Source: Bacillota bacterium
Lineage (GTDB): Bacteria > Bacillota > UBA4882 > UBA8346
DNA length: 64,000 bases
Direction: 5' to 3'
Assembly: GCA_023401925.1 (NCBI GenBank)
Contig: JAEXDA010000002.1
Location: forward strand, 1-64,000
Shown: positions 7,298-16,670 of the stretch, piece by piece
Position numbering within the stretch: position 1 is the stretch's first letter
Layout: every line of letters starts with the position of its first letter
Translations under genes and position numbers: made by a program
The notes under the pieces: generated by a model
Databases searched by the model: none
Told to the model about the DNA's origin: nothing
What the model saw: the letters and a program-made list of their open reading frames with translations, nothing else

Positions 7298-8128
7298 TCA
7301 TTGCCAGGTTATCTCCAGAGGGTCCCGGTCAACCAACCGTTTGAAGTTGTAAAGCGGATATCCCGCAATCAAAGCGCCGGTAATGGCTTTGTTCACAGGA
7401 ATCTTTATCAGCCGGAGCAGGGGTTCATATTCCGCCGCGGCGCAATATTCGAACAACCCGGACCAACAGGTGCCAAGACCTAACGTTGGTGCATAAAGCT
7501 GGGCATAGGCGAGGGCAAAATGGGTATTGTCCCGGCCAAGGAGCAAGCAGCTTTTTTCCGCGACGGCAATGATTAAGCAAGGAGCATCTCTTAAGACAGT
7601 ATCCTCGCCATTTTCCCGGTAGCGGCCGATGGTGTTGGCGGTATTGGAGGACCAGGGTGATCTCCCCAAAGCACCCTTCTTTAAATCTTCTTCGGCCCAA
7701 TCGGCGATCACGGCGGTGATTTCCCGTAAGGTATCCGGATCATCGATAACGTGGTAAGAAACACCTTGGGAATTACAGGCCGTCGGCGCGAACCGGGCGA
7801 TGTCAAGCAGTTCCCGTATCGTTTCACGTGACACACTTTTTTTTTGAAATGAACGGACCGACCGCCGCGAGCGCAGAAACCGGGCCGCGGTGTCGGCATC
7901 CGGCACCGGTGATTTCCCAAGCAAAATTTGGTTTGAAAGAGGCGCCCGGACGTGATCCAACGCGCCGGAAGGACAGATGGCCGTACAATGCCCGCAGGCG
8001 ATACAAAAATCATGGGCAGCCACCGGACCGTTTTCTCCCATGGCAAGGGTCCCCCGGCAAACTTTCACGCAAAGCCCGCACCGGGTGCATTGATCTTCGT
8101 TTATCCGGATGAAATGGTTCGTGGTCAT
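7298..8128 (-). CDS. Nitroreductase-family protein with 2x[4Fe-4S] ferredoxin domain
   Basis: A 276-residue fusion. Residues 10-55 hold two ferredoxin motifs, CTRCGLCVKVC and CIACGHCTAIC, each followed by C-P or C-R. From about residue 80 an FMN-dependent nitroreductase domain follows, with the RRSVRSF signature and ARFAPTACNSQ. This architecture is common in anaerobes and is thought to couple ferredoxin electrons to reduction of nitro- or enone-type substrates. Its ATG overlaps the stop of the NTF2-like gene (ATGA, 8125-8128), so the two are translationally coupled and part of one minus-strand unit with the SDR gene. The substrate is unknown. Confidence 0.9.
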   Translation of the reverse strand: MTTNHFIRINEDQCTRCGLCVKVCRGTLAMGENGPVAAHDFCIACGHCTAICPSGALDHVRAPLSNQILLGKSPVPDADTAARFLRSRRSVRSFQKKSVSRETIRELLDIARFAPTACNSQGVSYHVIDDPDTLREITAVIADWAEEDLKKGALGRSPWSSNTANTIGRYRENGEDTVLRDAPCLIIAVAEKSCLLLGRDNTHFALAYAQLYAPTLGLGTCWSGLFEYCAAAEYEPLLRLIKIPVNKAITGALIAGYPLYNFKRLVDRDPLEITWQ

Positions 8129-8829
8129 GATTCGAGTTCACCTGCCAATGTGATCGTCAAGGCTTTGATTTTTTCTTTTTCCAGGGTAAAATGAAAATCC
8201 AACGGAACCGGGCTGCCCTCGAAGTCACCCGAAACGGTAACGGTGACAACCGACTGCCCGGATTGCTCCGTATAGTGGGTAATGTCCATCATTACCTTGG
8301 CGTCCCGGTTTGCCTCCAAGATTCGTTCACTGATAGCGGTGGGCCCGGGATATTTTATTCCCTCATCATACAAGACGGCGTCTTCGGTAAAGCAATAGGC
8401 GAGAAGAACAGCGTCATAAACATCGGAGGCATGATAAAACGAGGCCACCGGCTGCGGCAATGGGATGGCCCTGGGGTTAGAGGAAAGGACAATACGCAAT
8501 AATCTCACTTTTTCTTCTTCCACCGTAAAATGAAAGTCAAGGTAGAGCGGATCGGGTAAGCCGGTTTTATCATAGTCACCGTCCGCTTTGGCAGTAACCA
8601 CAGATTCCCTGGCATCCTGGGCGACATGGGTAATCTCCAGGCGCAGATGATCCCGAAAATAGGTGCGGTCGCTCCACTCTTTGATAGCGGCTTTCCCGTG
8701 ATATTCTTTGCCGGCGTCGACCACCACGGCGTTATCGGAGAAAGCCGAAAGGAATGCCGCAGAATCGCCGGCATTGGTGGATTGGAAATGGACTTCAACG
8801 GGTTTTGGCAATGGAAATGGATTGCTCAT
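8125..8829 (-). CDS. Protein with two NTF2/SnoaL-like domains
   Basis: A 234-residue protein that appears to be an internal duplication. Residues 10-115 and 125-232 both show the pattern F..DAVV.D.G....G..AI.E, then an ITH strand, SVVTV.A.GD, then LDFHFT.E..K...L.I. These fit NTF2-like (SnoaL/polyketide cyclase) alpha+beta domains, which bind small hydrophobic ligands, as enzymes or carriers. A single chain with two such domains would make its own pseudo-dimer. It sits between an SDR (12 bp upstream) and a ferredoxin-nitroreductase (4-bp overlap), suggesting a short pathway acting on a small organic molecule. Confidence 0.75.
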   Translation of the reverse strand: MSNPFPLPKPVEVHFQSTNAGDSAAFLSAFSDNAVVVDAGKEYHGKAAIKEWSDRTYFRDHLRLEITHVAQDARESVVTAKADGDYDKTGLPDPLYLDFHFTVEEEKVRLLRIVLSSNPRAIPLPQPVASFYHASDVYDAVLLAYCFTEDAVLYDEGIKYPGPTAISERILEANRDAKVMMDITHYTEQSGQSVVTVTVSGDFEGSPVPLDFHFTLEKEKIKALTITLAGELES

Positions 8830-8841
8830 GGTCAGCCTCCT

Positions 8842-9654
8842 TTACATGGTGCGGATGATTCCGCCGTCAATGATATGCTCGGCTCCAATGATATAGGATG
8901 CCCGGGGGGACGCCAGGAACCCGACGAGTTCCGCCACTTCCTCCGGACGGGCGGTGCGCCCGATGGGAATACCTCCCAGAGAATTCATCAGTTCCTCTCT
9001 GGCGCCGTTATAATCGGTTCCTAAATTTTGGGCCATGCGTTGGATGAGTTCCCCGGCAGCTTTGGTTTCCGTGAAACCCGGAGCAACGCTGTTGACACGG
9101 ATCCCCCTGGGCGCCAGTTCAGTGGCCAACCCTTTGCTGTAGTTGGCGAGCGCGGCTTTAGCCGCTGAATAGGCCATGGTATTTTCACCGGGGAAGCGTC
9201 TTTGAATCGAGGTGATATGAATGATCACCCCATAACCTTGTTTGAGCATGGGCGGGAGCAATCCCCGGTCCAGCCGGACCGCGGCCAGCAAATTGGTTTC
9301 CAATGCAAGCTGCCAATCGGTATCGCGCTGCGCGAGAACGCCGCCGGTCGGGGCGGAGGATCCGCCCACATTGTTAACCAGGATGTCCACACCGCCAAAA
9401 CGTTCCAGGATCTCGTTGACAACCTTGGTAGTCCCTTTGGGGGTGCTGACATCCGCTTGAATAAATAAACCGGGATCCTTCAAATCGGCAGGAGTTCCAC
9501 GGGCAGTGGTGATTACAACGGATCCGGCAAGAGCAAGGCGCCTCACGATTGCTTCACCGATTCCGCCCTGGGTCCCGCCGGTTACCAGAGCCCGTTTACC
9601 CACCAGTTCTTTTGCAATCCCTGAGTTATCTTGATTGATATTCAGATGGACCAT
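8842..9654 (-). CDS. SDR-family oxidoreductase
   Basis: A 270-residue classical short-chain dehydrogenase/reductase. It has the cofactor motif TGGTQGGIG (residues about 25-33), the NNVGG strand, the catalytic Ser in HITSIQ, and the YSAAKAAL catalytic Tyr-Lys pair. The C-terminal HIIDGGI is standard. The glycine motif varies from the usual TGxxxGxG only slightly. The upstream SD reads AGGAGG. It leads the NTF2-like and nitroreductase genes and follows a WYL regulator by 74 bp. The substrate is not predictable. Confidence 0.9.
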   Translation of the reverse strand: MVHLNINQDNSGIAKELVGKRALVTGGTQGGIGEAIVRRLALAGSVVITTARGTPADLKDPGLFIQADVSTPKGTTKVVNEILERFGGVDILVNNVGGSSAPTGGVLAQRDTDWQLALETNLLAAVRLDRGLLPPMLKQGYGVIIHITSIQRRFPGENTMAYSAAKAALANYSKGLATELAPRGIRVNSVAPGFTETKAAGELIQRMAQNLGTDYNGAREELMNSLGGIPIGRTARPEEVAELVGFLASPRASYIIGAEHIIDGGIIRTM

Positions 9655-9728
9655 CCTCCTTTTTGGATTTCTATCATGTAAAGCATATTCCGATTATAGC
9701 GGCTATAACTTGACGGCACCGGGTCAGG

Positions 9729-10652
9729 TTATCTCTTTTTATTTTGGTATGGAAGGAGAATTTCTTCCAGTCTGTTTTGGATGCTGCTCCGGATGGGTTC
9801 CGGGGCCAGAATTTCCAGGTCTGCTCCAAACGAAAGCAGGTAATTCAACAACCACCCGCTTTCCGGTAAAAACGCCTCGACTCCCAGAGAACCGTCGGGA
9901 TTTTGAGTAATCGCTTCCGTATCGAACTCATCGTAAACCCGATAAGCACCACCCTGAGAAATCCTCAGTCGGAGAAGAATCCACTTTTGAGAGGAAAGCT
10001 CCTTTCCATCTTCCGCCGGATCTGCCTGTGCTCTTGCTGCAAATATTTCCTGCGTCATCCGGAGGTTGGACAGGCGCGAGATTTTAAAGGTGCGGTAAGC
10101 GTTTTTTGATAAGCAGAATCCCCGCAAATACCAGGCGCGCACCTTGAAGATGAGTTTCACCGGTTCTACCCTTCGGTAGCCCTTTGCCCCGGATGAACTT
10201 AAATAATCAAATTCAATGATGCGGCGGTTGAGGATGGCATTTTTGAGAGTGGTAAACTGCCCTGCCCCATTCTTGCCGCTGCCCCAGGGGCTGAAATCAA
10301 CTTCAATCCAATTGACCATGTCTTTATGGAAAAAACCGCTCAATTTGGAAAGCACCTTGTCGGTTTCCGGACTTTGGGCGGCATTTAAACTTTGTAACGC
10401 AAATAAAATTTCATTTTGTTCACTTTCCGATAAGACCGATTTATTGAGTACATAGTCGTCAAGAAGGGATATGCCCCCACCTTTGCCTTGACTGGCGTAA
10501 ATTGGAATTCCCGCTGCAGACAACGTATCAATATCCCGGTAGATGGTCCGGACCGAGACTTCGAAGCGCTCGGCCAGTTTTTTGGCGGTTGTCGTCTTTT
10601 TATTGAGCAGAATGTATATGATTTCAAACAGCCTATTGATTTGTATCACCAT
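9729..10652 (-). CDS. YafY-type HTH/WYL transcriptional regulator
   Basis: A 307-residue regulator: an N-terminal DeoR-like winged helix (KTTTAKKLAERFEVSVRTIYRDIDTL, residues 15-42), a central WYL domain (about 140-205, with RAWYLRGFC and SRLSN) and a WCX-type C-terminal extension. The start is ATG at 10652 or GTG at 10649, just after GAGG. A much longer open frame to 10913 is antisense to the AraC gene and is not used. It heads the minus-strand run toward the SDR gene, which it probably controls. WYL domains are thought to sense nucleotides or other small ligands. Confidence 0.9.
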   Translation of the reverse strand: MVIQINRLFEIIYILLNKKTTTAKKLAERFEVSVRTIYRDIDTLSAAGIPIYASQGKGGGISLLDDYVLNKSVLSESEQNEILFALQSLNAAQSPETDKVLSKLSGFFHKDMVNWIEVDFSPWGSGKNGAGQFTTLKNAILNRRIIEFDYLSSSGAKGYRRVEPVKLIFKVRAWYLRGFCLSKNAYRTFKISRLSNLRMTQEIFAARAQADPAEDGKELSSQKWILLRLRISQGGAYRVYDEFDTEAITQNPDGSLGVEAFLPESGWLLNYLLSFGADLEILAPEPIRSSIQNRLEEILLPYQNKKR

Positions 10653-10829
10653 CACCTCAGGTCCATTATAAAACACATAATATGACAACAGTATGTCCGG
10701 TTTTCTGCAAGTGAAATAGCAGGTAAAAAGGTAAATGTGGATACCGTGTCGAACATCGCTATAACTTATACCGGAAACCACAGCCAAGCAGTTATCCAAT
10801 GGGTTACTCCACAAAAAAGGGAGGTTACC

Positions 10830-11726
10830 ATGAACACCATTGTGCCGAAAGATACGATGAACTCCCCCCAATACGAGATTTACTATAAAAACAATATCCC
10901 CCGGATCGATCACCCATTACATTACCATGACTTTTACGAACTATATTTTCATGTTCAGGGAAAAGCAAGTTATTTTATAAACAATAAAATTTACAACCTG
11001 CAAAGCGGAGATATTGTTTTAATCAATCAACAGCAACTGCATCGGGCCATCCTGGAAGATATGACCCAAATCTATGTGCGTTATGTAATCTGGATGACCA
11101 GGGACAGTGTCTCGGACTTAGGACTCCCGGGGCTAGACTTCATCAGTCTTTTTGAATCTCCAGGAAAAAAGGACGTTATCCGGTTGCCGGAAAGATTATG
11201 GCAGGATATGTCGGCCTCCTTGCAAAAATTGCACCGGGAATACATCCATCCGGAGCAGGGCAGCAGTTATTTAGTAAACGCGTATTTACACGAGATATTG
11301 ATTTTATTGAACCGTTACAGCGCGCAGGAATATGGGGCGCAAGAAAATAATAACCGCAACGATACGTTGGCTCAAAAGGTTATGGAATATATTGACCATC
11401 GTTATACCGAACCGCTGTCGTTGGATCAAATCTCCCGGCAATTTTTTTTAAGCAAATTTTATCTATCGCGAAAGTTTAAAAGACATACCGGACTGACGAT
11501 TTTGGATTATTGTAGAAAAAAAAGGTTAATGAAGGCCCGCGAATTATTGTTGCAAAATGCCGCAGTGTCTGATGTATATAAGCTCTGCGGCTTCGAAGAT
11601 TATTCGAATTTTTTAAAAGCCTTCCGTTCGGTGTATAAAATGACGCCGCGCGAATACTGTAAAGTCCTAAAAAGCAATAACTTCGTAAGCAAGATAGGTG
11701 GGTTGGGAGAGACCGATACCCATTAG
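10830..11726 (+). CDS. AraC-family regulator of the sugar importer
   Basis: A 298-residue regulator with an N-terminal cupin-like sensor (residues about 15-130; HPLHYHDFYELYF) and two C-terminal helix-turn-helix units (about 195-295; LSLDQISRQFFLSKFYLSRKFKRHTG and SDVYKLCGFEDYSNFLKAFR). ATG at 10830 follows GGGAGG by five bases; the open frame extends to 10737 without a good SD. It lies 181 bp upstream of the ABC binding protein on the same strand and is the likely activator of that operon, responding to a sugar. An N-terminal sugar-sensing role is family knowledge; the ligand is unknown. Confidence 0.9.
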   Translation: MNTIVPKDTMNSPQYEIYYKNNIPRIDHPLHYHDFYELYFHVQGKASYFINNKIYNLQSGDIVLINQQQLHRAILEDMTQIYVRYVIWMTRDSVSDLGLPGLDFISLFESPGKKDVIRLPERLWQDMSASLQKLHREYIHPEQGSSYLVNAYLHEILILLNRYSAQEYGAQENNNRNDTLAQKVMEYIDHRYTEPLSLDQISRQFFLSKFYLSRKFKRHTGLTILDYCRKKRLMKARELLLQNAAVSDVYKLCGFEDYSNFLKAFRSVYKMTPREYCKVLKSNNFVSKIGGLGETDTH

Positions 11727-11907
11727 CCGGAGAGAAAAGGGCAACATTTGCAACATTTCCAGCAATAAAAGGTGTCTATTTAAAATCGGAATTTGTTATA
11801 GTGATACCATGAATGATGAGAGTGAAAGCGATCCGGCCGGTGTCGCCGGGAGATTGTACGGGTAAGATGTTGCCGGACAATCAAAAATAAGAGAGGGAGG
11901 CCATTTT

Positions 11908-13185
11908 ATGCATATGAAAAAATTAATCGTCTTGATTGTGTTCTCAGCTTTTTTAGTAATCTCTGCGGTTGCAAATTCCGCCCCCCAAAAAGTAGAAATC
12001 AGCTTTTTGGTTACAAAACCCGAGATTGTTACGGAGTTTCGCAAGACCTTTGATGCGTATACCGCTACCCATCCGAATGTGACGATTTCAACGATTCCCC
12101 TTTCCGGGCAAACGATTTATGAAAAACTCACCTCACTGTATGCTTCCGGTAACGCTCCAACCATTACAATGGTAGGCGGCCCTGAATTCTCGGCTTTTAA
12201 AGACAGATTTCTTGATATAAGCCATACCAAGTTTGCCAAAGCCGCTTATGACTGGTCCGTTCGGCGAACAACGATAAATGGTAAGATTTACGCCGTACCG
12301 ACCACTGCCGAAGACATCGGGATCATGTATAACAAGACAGTTATTGAGGCGGCTACGGGACAAAAGTTTGACCCTTCTGCCATCAAATCCCGAAAAGATC
12401 TGAAAGAGCTGCTTCAAAAAATCTCCAAAACCAAATACGCCCCGGTACAGCTTTCAAATATGGATTGGCTTCTTGGCTCCCATATGACATCCATTTTATA
12501 CGCCGATATGAGCCAGGATTATCAGGAACGGCAAAAAATCCTCGCCCAATGCGCGAAGGGCAAGTTCGATTTTATGAACAATAAAGCCTTTAACGGTTGG
12601 ATGGATACTTTTGATCTGCTGATGAGTTATAACATGCACAAAGGATCACCGTTAGGAAACGCTTATGAAGATGATCAACTTGCTATGGCTAAGGATAAAG
12701 TGGCATTTTGGGTAATCGGTAATTATGTATATCCCAATATCATAGCAATGAACCGCGATGCCAAAGTAGGGATTATGCCCTATCCGATCAGCGATGAGCC
12801 GGGTGATTATGGCAACAGCGAAATTACGCTTACTCATTCTTTCTTCGCAATTGACGGCACACAGTCCAGCAAGAGCCAACAAGCTGCCGCAGTTGACTTT
12901 TTCAATTGGTTGCTGACAAGCTCCAAAGGTCAGCAAGCGTATATCAACACTTTGGTCTTTACGCCGGTTTACAAAGGATTCAGCGTTCAGCCCACCAATC
13001 CGTTGGCTCAGGAAATCGTTTCCTACATGAAAAAAGGGAAAACGTTGGAACGGATGAGCGATTATTTTCCAGCCGGGATTACGGGAAAGTTCGGAGCTGC
13101 CATGCAGCGGTACTTGGATGGGGCAAGCACCCGGAAGGATGTCGCCGATTCTTTCAAAAAAGACTGGCTGGAGATGTCCAAATAA
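11908..13185 (+). CDS. Extracellular sugar-binding protein of an ABC importer
   Basis: A 425-residue solute-binding protein of the carbohydrate (CUT1) type. A Sec signal peptide covers about residues 1-26 (MHMKK, hydrophobic core, NSA). Unlike monoderm examples, it has no lipobox cysteine, which fits a periplasmic protein. The mature part shows the usual pattern, IPLSGQTIYEKLTSLYASG near the N-terminus and YAVPTTAEDIGIMYNK. ATG at 11908 is seven bases after GGGAGG. It is followed by a hairpin and then two permeases. No ATPase is encoded in the operon; a shared MsmK-type ATPase elsewhere is expected. Confidence 0.9.
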   Translation: MHMKKLIVLIVFSAFLVISAVANSAPQKVEISFLVTKPEIVTEFRKTFDAYTATHPNVTISTIPLSGQTIYEKLTSLYASGNAPTITMVGGPEFSAFKDRFLDISHTKFAKAAYDWSVRRTTINGKIYAVPTTAEDIGIMYNKTVIEAATGQKFDPSAIKSRKDLKELLQKISKTKYAPVQLSNMDWLLGSHMTSILYADMSQDYQERQKILAQCAKGKFDFMNNKAFNGWMDTFDLLMSYNMHKGSPLGNAYEDDQLAMAKDKVAFWVIGNYVYPNIIAMNRDAKVGIMPYPISDEPGDYGNSEITLTHSFFAIDGTQSSKSQQAAAVDFFNWLLTSSKGQQAYINTLVFTPVYKGFSVQPTNPLAQEIVSYMKKGKTLERMSDYFPAGITGKFGAAMQRYLDGASTRKDVADSFKKDWLEMSK

Positions 13186-13200
13186 GATCCAAAGGCCCAT

Positions 13201-13231
13201 TTAAGAGGTGGATTCGACATCCACCTCTTAA
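13201..13231 (+). terminator. Attenuating hairpin between binding protein and permeases
   Basis: Perfect 13-bp stem TTAAGAGGTGGAT / ATCCACCTCTTAA with a 5-nt loop and only a short T-run. Such intra-operon hairpins commonly allow more binding protein than permease to be made. Confidence 0.6.
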
Positions 13232-13329
13232 TTTGTAAAAGGGTTGCTTCTGGTAACAAATTAAGTTTTGACCTTGAATCGATGGAGATATGGTAAAAAA
13301 TCAAAATGATTGGGGGATGGATATTTACA

Positions 13330-14217
13330 ATGCATAAGAAGAAAACAAAGCAAAAATCGTTTCAGGTATTTGCCTTGTTTGGTTTATTGCCGCTGCTGGC
13401 ATTCATTGTCGTGGTAATGATCCCGTTTATCTGCGGACTCTTGTTATCCTTTACCAACTGGACGGGCGTCTTAGATAATATTAAATTCATTGGTTTAAGC
13501 AATTATGCCGCTGCCGTTCATAGCGGGGATTTTTGGAATTCAATGAAATTGACCCTCGTCTATGTTTTATTCGTGGTTATTCTAACAAACCTGCTGGCTT
13601 TTTTTCTGGCCTCTCTGGTTACCAGCGGTTTTAAAGGGCAAAATTTATGTCGTGCCGGATATTTCACGCCGAACTTGATCGGCGGGGTAATTTTGGGATT
13701 CATCTGGCAATTCATTTTCGCCAGGGTATTTGTTTTTGCCGGACAGACACTGGGCATCGATTTGCTGGCCAAGAGTTGGCTTACCCAACCCCAAACTGCG
13801 CTTTGGACTTTAATCATTGTTAGTGTATGGCAAAATGCAGGGTATATGATGCTGATTTATGTTGCGGGTCTGTTGGGAATTGATCGGAGTCTGATGGAAG
13901 CTTCCCAAATCGATGGGGCGTCCAATTGGCAGAGACTTTTAAAACTCAAGCTGCCCCTGATGGTGCCGGCATTTACCATCACTTTGTTTTTGACGCTGCG
14001 TCGCGCTTTTATGGTATATGACGTCAATCTTTCGCTTACCAAAGGCGGTCCCTATAACTCGACCCAGTTAATTGCGATGCATGTTTACAACGATGCATTT
14101 GTAAACCAGAATCTCGGTCCCGGTCAAGCCAAAGCGTTTATATTGTTTGCGATTGTCGCTGCCGTAGCTGTGCTGCAGGTTTCGATTCTTAAAAATAAGG
14201 AGGTGGATTCGCTATGA
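13330..14217 (+). CDS. Sugar ABC transporter permease, MalF/UgpA type
   Basis: A 295-residue inner-membrane protein with six predicted transmembrane helices and the cytoplasmic EAA loop EASQIDGASNWQRLLKLKLP that docks the ATPase. The start at 13330 has GGGGGATGG nine bases upstream; ATG at 13306 lacks a well-placed SD. The gene overlaps the second permease by four bases (ATGA at 14214). Together with the second permease and the binding protein it forms a CUT1 importer, likely for sucrose or a related glucoside given the phosphorylase that follows. Confidence 0.92.
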   Translation: MHKKKTKQKSFQVFALFGLLPLLAFIVVVMIPFICGLLLSFTNWTGVLDNIKFIGLSNYAAAVHSGDFWNSMKLTLVYVLFVVILTNLLAFFLASLVTSGFKGQNLCRAGYFTPNLIGGVILGFIWQFIFARVFVFAGQTLGIDLLAKSWLTQPQTALWTLIIVSVWQNAGYMMLIYVAGLLGIDRSLMEASQIDGASNWQRLLKLKLPLMVPAFTITLFLTLRRAFMVYDVNLSLTKGGPYNSTQLIAMHVYNDAFVNQNLGPGQAKAFILFAIVAAVAVLQVSILKNKEVDSL

Positions 14218-15050
14218 GTGCAAACAAAAAAATGAAAAGCATTGCCCTTTTTTTAAAAATATTGGCGGCTTTATTCTTTTTGATAGCGATGATCTTTCCT
14301 TTTGGGTTGATTCTGATCAATGCCTTTAAATCCCGGATGGAAATTATCGAAAATCCACTGGCTCTTCCTGGCTCCTGGGCGCTTGATAATTTTACAGCCG
14401 CCTGGAAAACCATGGGTTTTCATGTTATATTGGGAAATACAATGTACATCACGGGATTGTCCCAAATTGTCTTAATCGTGTTTAGCGCCATGCTTGCTTA
14501 TATGTTGGTACGCTGGAATTGGAAGATTAATAAAATGATATTTCTGGCGCTGGTATGCGCGATGATTATCCCGTTCCAGTCGCTGATGATTCCTTTTGTT
14601 ACGATATTCGGAAAACTGGGGATGATGAACAGCAGAACAGCGATGGTGTTTTTCTATCTGGGTTTTGGTATGCCCATGACTACCTTTATGTATCATGGTT
14701 TTATCAAGGGAATCTCCAAGGAAATGGAAGAAGCGGCCATGATTGACGGTTGTTCTAATTTTTCATGCTTCTGGCGAGTGGTGTTTCCGAATTTGAAACC
14801 GATTTCGATAACCATTTTAATCATCAATATTCTATGGATATGGAATGATTTCTTACTCCCTTCCCTGGTGCTGATTAAAGAAAAAACCCGGACGATTCCG
14901 CTTTCCACTTTTTATTTTTTCGGGGAATACACAGCAGAATTTGGTTTGGCTATGGCCGCATTGATTATGAGCGTTCTCCCGGTGATTGTAATTTATTTGT
15001 TTATACAAAAATATATCATTGCAGGTGTAATGGATGGCGCAATTAAATAA
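14214..15050 (+). CDS. Sugar ABC transporter permease, MalG/UgpE type
   Basis: A 278-residue protein with about six transmembrane helices and the EAA loop EAAMIDGCSNFSCFWRVVFP. It is the partner of the preceding permease, translationally coupled through an ATGA overlap with AAGGAGG just upstream. Its 3' end overlaps the start of the phosphorylase gene by 17 bp, so transport and cleavage are made from one mRNA. The length and topology are standard for the CUT1 family. Confidence 0.92.
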   Translation: MSANKKMKSIALFLKILAALFFLIAMIFPFGLILINAFKSRMEIIENPLALPGSWALDNFTAAWKTMGFHVILGNTMYITGLSQIVLIVFSAMLAYMLVRWNWKINKMIFLALVCAMIIPFQSLMIPFVTIFGKLGMMNSRTAMVFFYLGFGMPMTTFMYHGFIKGISKEMEEAAMIDGCSNFSCFWRVVFPNLKPISITILIINILWIWNDFLLPSLVLIKEKTRTIPLSTFYFFGEYTAEFGLAMAALIMSVLPVIVIYLFIQKYIIAGVMDGAIK

Positions 15051-16539
15051 AAAGGAGACCATTCCTGGTTTGGGATCAATTACAAATAAGATTATGCTCA
15101 TTACGTATCCCGATAGCATGGGTGGTAATTTATCATCATTAAGAACGGTTTTGCGGCAATACTTTCAAGGGGCTATCGGAGGAATTCACATCCTGCCGTT
15201 TTTTCCTTCCAGCGGGGACCGTGGATTTTCTCCCATAACCTACCGGGAGGTGGACCCAAACTTTGGAACATGGAAAGACATTGAGGAACTGGCTCAAGAT
15301 TACTATTTAATGTGTGATATGATGGTCAATCATGTGTCCCGCCGTTGCGCGGAGTTTCGGGATTATTTGGAAAAGAAAGACGACTCCCTTTATGCCGACA
15401 TGTTTTTGCGCTATGACACCTTTTGGGGTGAGGGACGGCCAACACCGGAAGAACTGCAGTTGCTTTACCGCCGTAAAGACGGAGAGCCCTGCCAAGAGGT
15501 AACTTTTCCGGACGGTGAGACTCGTAAATTATGGTGTACCTTTACCGATGAGCAACTTGATATCGATACCACCCGGCCTGTCACCATAAACTATCTGAAA
15601 GAGAATTTAGGGTGGCTGTCTGAAAAAGGGATTTCCATCGTAAGGTTGGACGCCTATGGTTATATTACAAAACGCAAGGGGACCCATTGTTTTTTTGTAG
15701 AGCCTGAGATATGGGAACTGATTACCGATTTACGGGATACGCTGAAAAGGAAAGGCATGCTTGTATTGCCGGAAGTACACGATCTCTGGCGGACAACCCT
15801 TAAATTTGCCGGGCACGGAATTTGGAGTTATGATTTTGTATTGCCATTGTTGATGTTACATACGCTCTACACCCAAAATGCGCAAAAAATGGCCCATTGG
15901 CTTCAAATATGCCCCCGGAATCAGTTTACCGTTTTGGATACCCATGACGGTGTTGGTGTTTATGATGCCTTCGATTGGGTGGATAACCGGCAGGCTCAGG
16001 CGGTTATTAAAAAAATGGAGGACCGCCTCTCTTATGCCTATAAGCCGCTACATCCTGAAAAAAAGCGATTTTTTAAATCCTATCAGCTTTACGGTACTTA
16101 TTATTCCCTGTTACACGAAAATAGCAATGCTTATCTTTTGGCGAGAGCGATTCAGTTTTTCGCCCCGGGTATACCCCAGGTTTATTATGTCGGCATGTTG
16201 GCAGGGGAAAACGATGTTGAGGCATTGATGGGAAGTCCCGATCACCGTTCAATTAACCGCCATAATTATTCATTGCCGGAGATTGATCAAGGTTGCAAAG
16301 CACCTGTAGTCAGAAAGCTGATTGCCTTAATGCGTTTTCGAAATGAATACCCTGCCTTTGACGGAGAAATTGAGGTTAATTGTCCGGAAAGTAATTTGCT
16401 GGAAATTCGACGGAGGCAAGGCTTATACGAAGCCGTCCTAAAATGCGATTTAAAAACTTATGGATTTTCGATTGATTATCGTAAAGAGGGCGAACAAGAT
16501 CTGCGGCAGTTGATATTGGAAGAAAATCGAAACGAATAA
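15034..16539 (+). CDS. GH13_18 sucrose phosphorylase-type enzyme
   Basis: A 501-residue GH13 subfamily 18 enzyme; known members phosphorolyse sucrose, sucrose 6'-phosphate, glucosylglycerol or glucosylglycerate, releasing alpha-glucose 1-phosphate. The opening NKIMLITYPDS, HILPFFPSSGDRGFSP and VDPNFG are typical. The nucleophile is the Asp in IVRLDAYGYITKR (about 206) and the acid/base the Glu in LPEVHD (about 247). From a TTG at 15070 they would be 194 and 235, close to D192/E232 of the Bifidobacterium enzyme, so that start, 12 bases after AAAGGAG, is a real alternative to ATG 15034, which has AGGTG six bases upstream. The acceptor specificity cannot be fixed by eye. Confidence 0.9.
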   Translation: MAQLNKKETIPGLGSITNKIMLITYPDSMGGNLSSLRTVLRQYFQGAIGGIHILPFFPSSGDRGFSPITYREVDPNFGTWKDIEELAQDYYLMCDMMVNHVSRRCAEFRDYLEKKDDSLYADMFLRYDTFWGEGRPTPEELQLLYRRKDGEPCQEVTFPDGETRKLWCTFTDEQLDIDTTRPVTINYLKENLGWLSEKGISIVRLDAYGYITKRKGTHCFFVEPEIWELITDLRDTLKRKGMLVLPEVHDLWRTTLKFAGHGIWSYDFVLPLLMLHTLYTQNAQKMAHWLQICPRNQFTVLDTHDGVGVYDAFDWVDNRQAQAVIKKMEDRLSYAYKPLHPEKKRFFKSYQLYGTYYSLLHENSNAYLLARAIQFFAPGIPQVYYVGMLAGENDVEALMGSPDHRSINRHNYSLPEIDQGCKAPVVRKLIALMRFRNEYPAFDGEIEVNCPESNLLEIRRRQGLYEAVLKCDLKTYGFSIDYRKEGEQDLRQLILEENRNE

Positions 16540-16560
16540 AGGTTTTCGAGGTATTACCCG

Positions 16561-16585
16561 TGACAGCCCTTCAAACGGGCTGTCA
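16561..16585 (+). terminator. Hairpin after the sugar operon
   Basis: TGACAGCCC / GGGCTGTCA around a 7-nt loop, followed by TAAGG and not a U-run. It is nearly identical to 64-88. It probably ends the sugar operon but may be a dispersed repeat hairpin. Confidence 0.5.
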
Positions 16586-16670
16586 TAAGGAACGCGGTCG
16601 TTTTTTGGATGTATCCGGAGTGGCCGTGGTCTGTCCAGCATAGGTCTTTCTTATTGGTAAAATCGCGGAA

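Noticed and set aside
10653..10913. Upstream extension of the WYL regulator frame by 87 codons
   Set aside because: It runs antisense through the start of the AraC gene and past the SD-associated ATG at 10652; the WYL family begins at that ATG.
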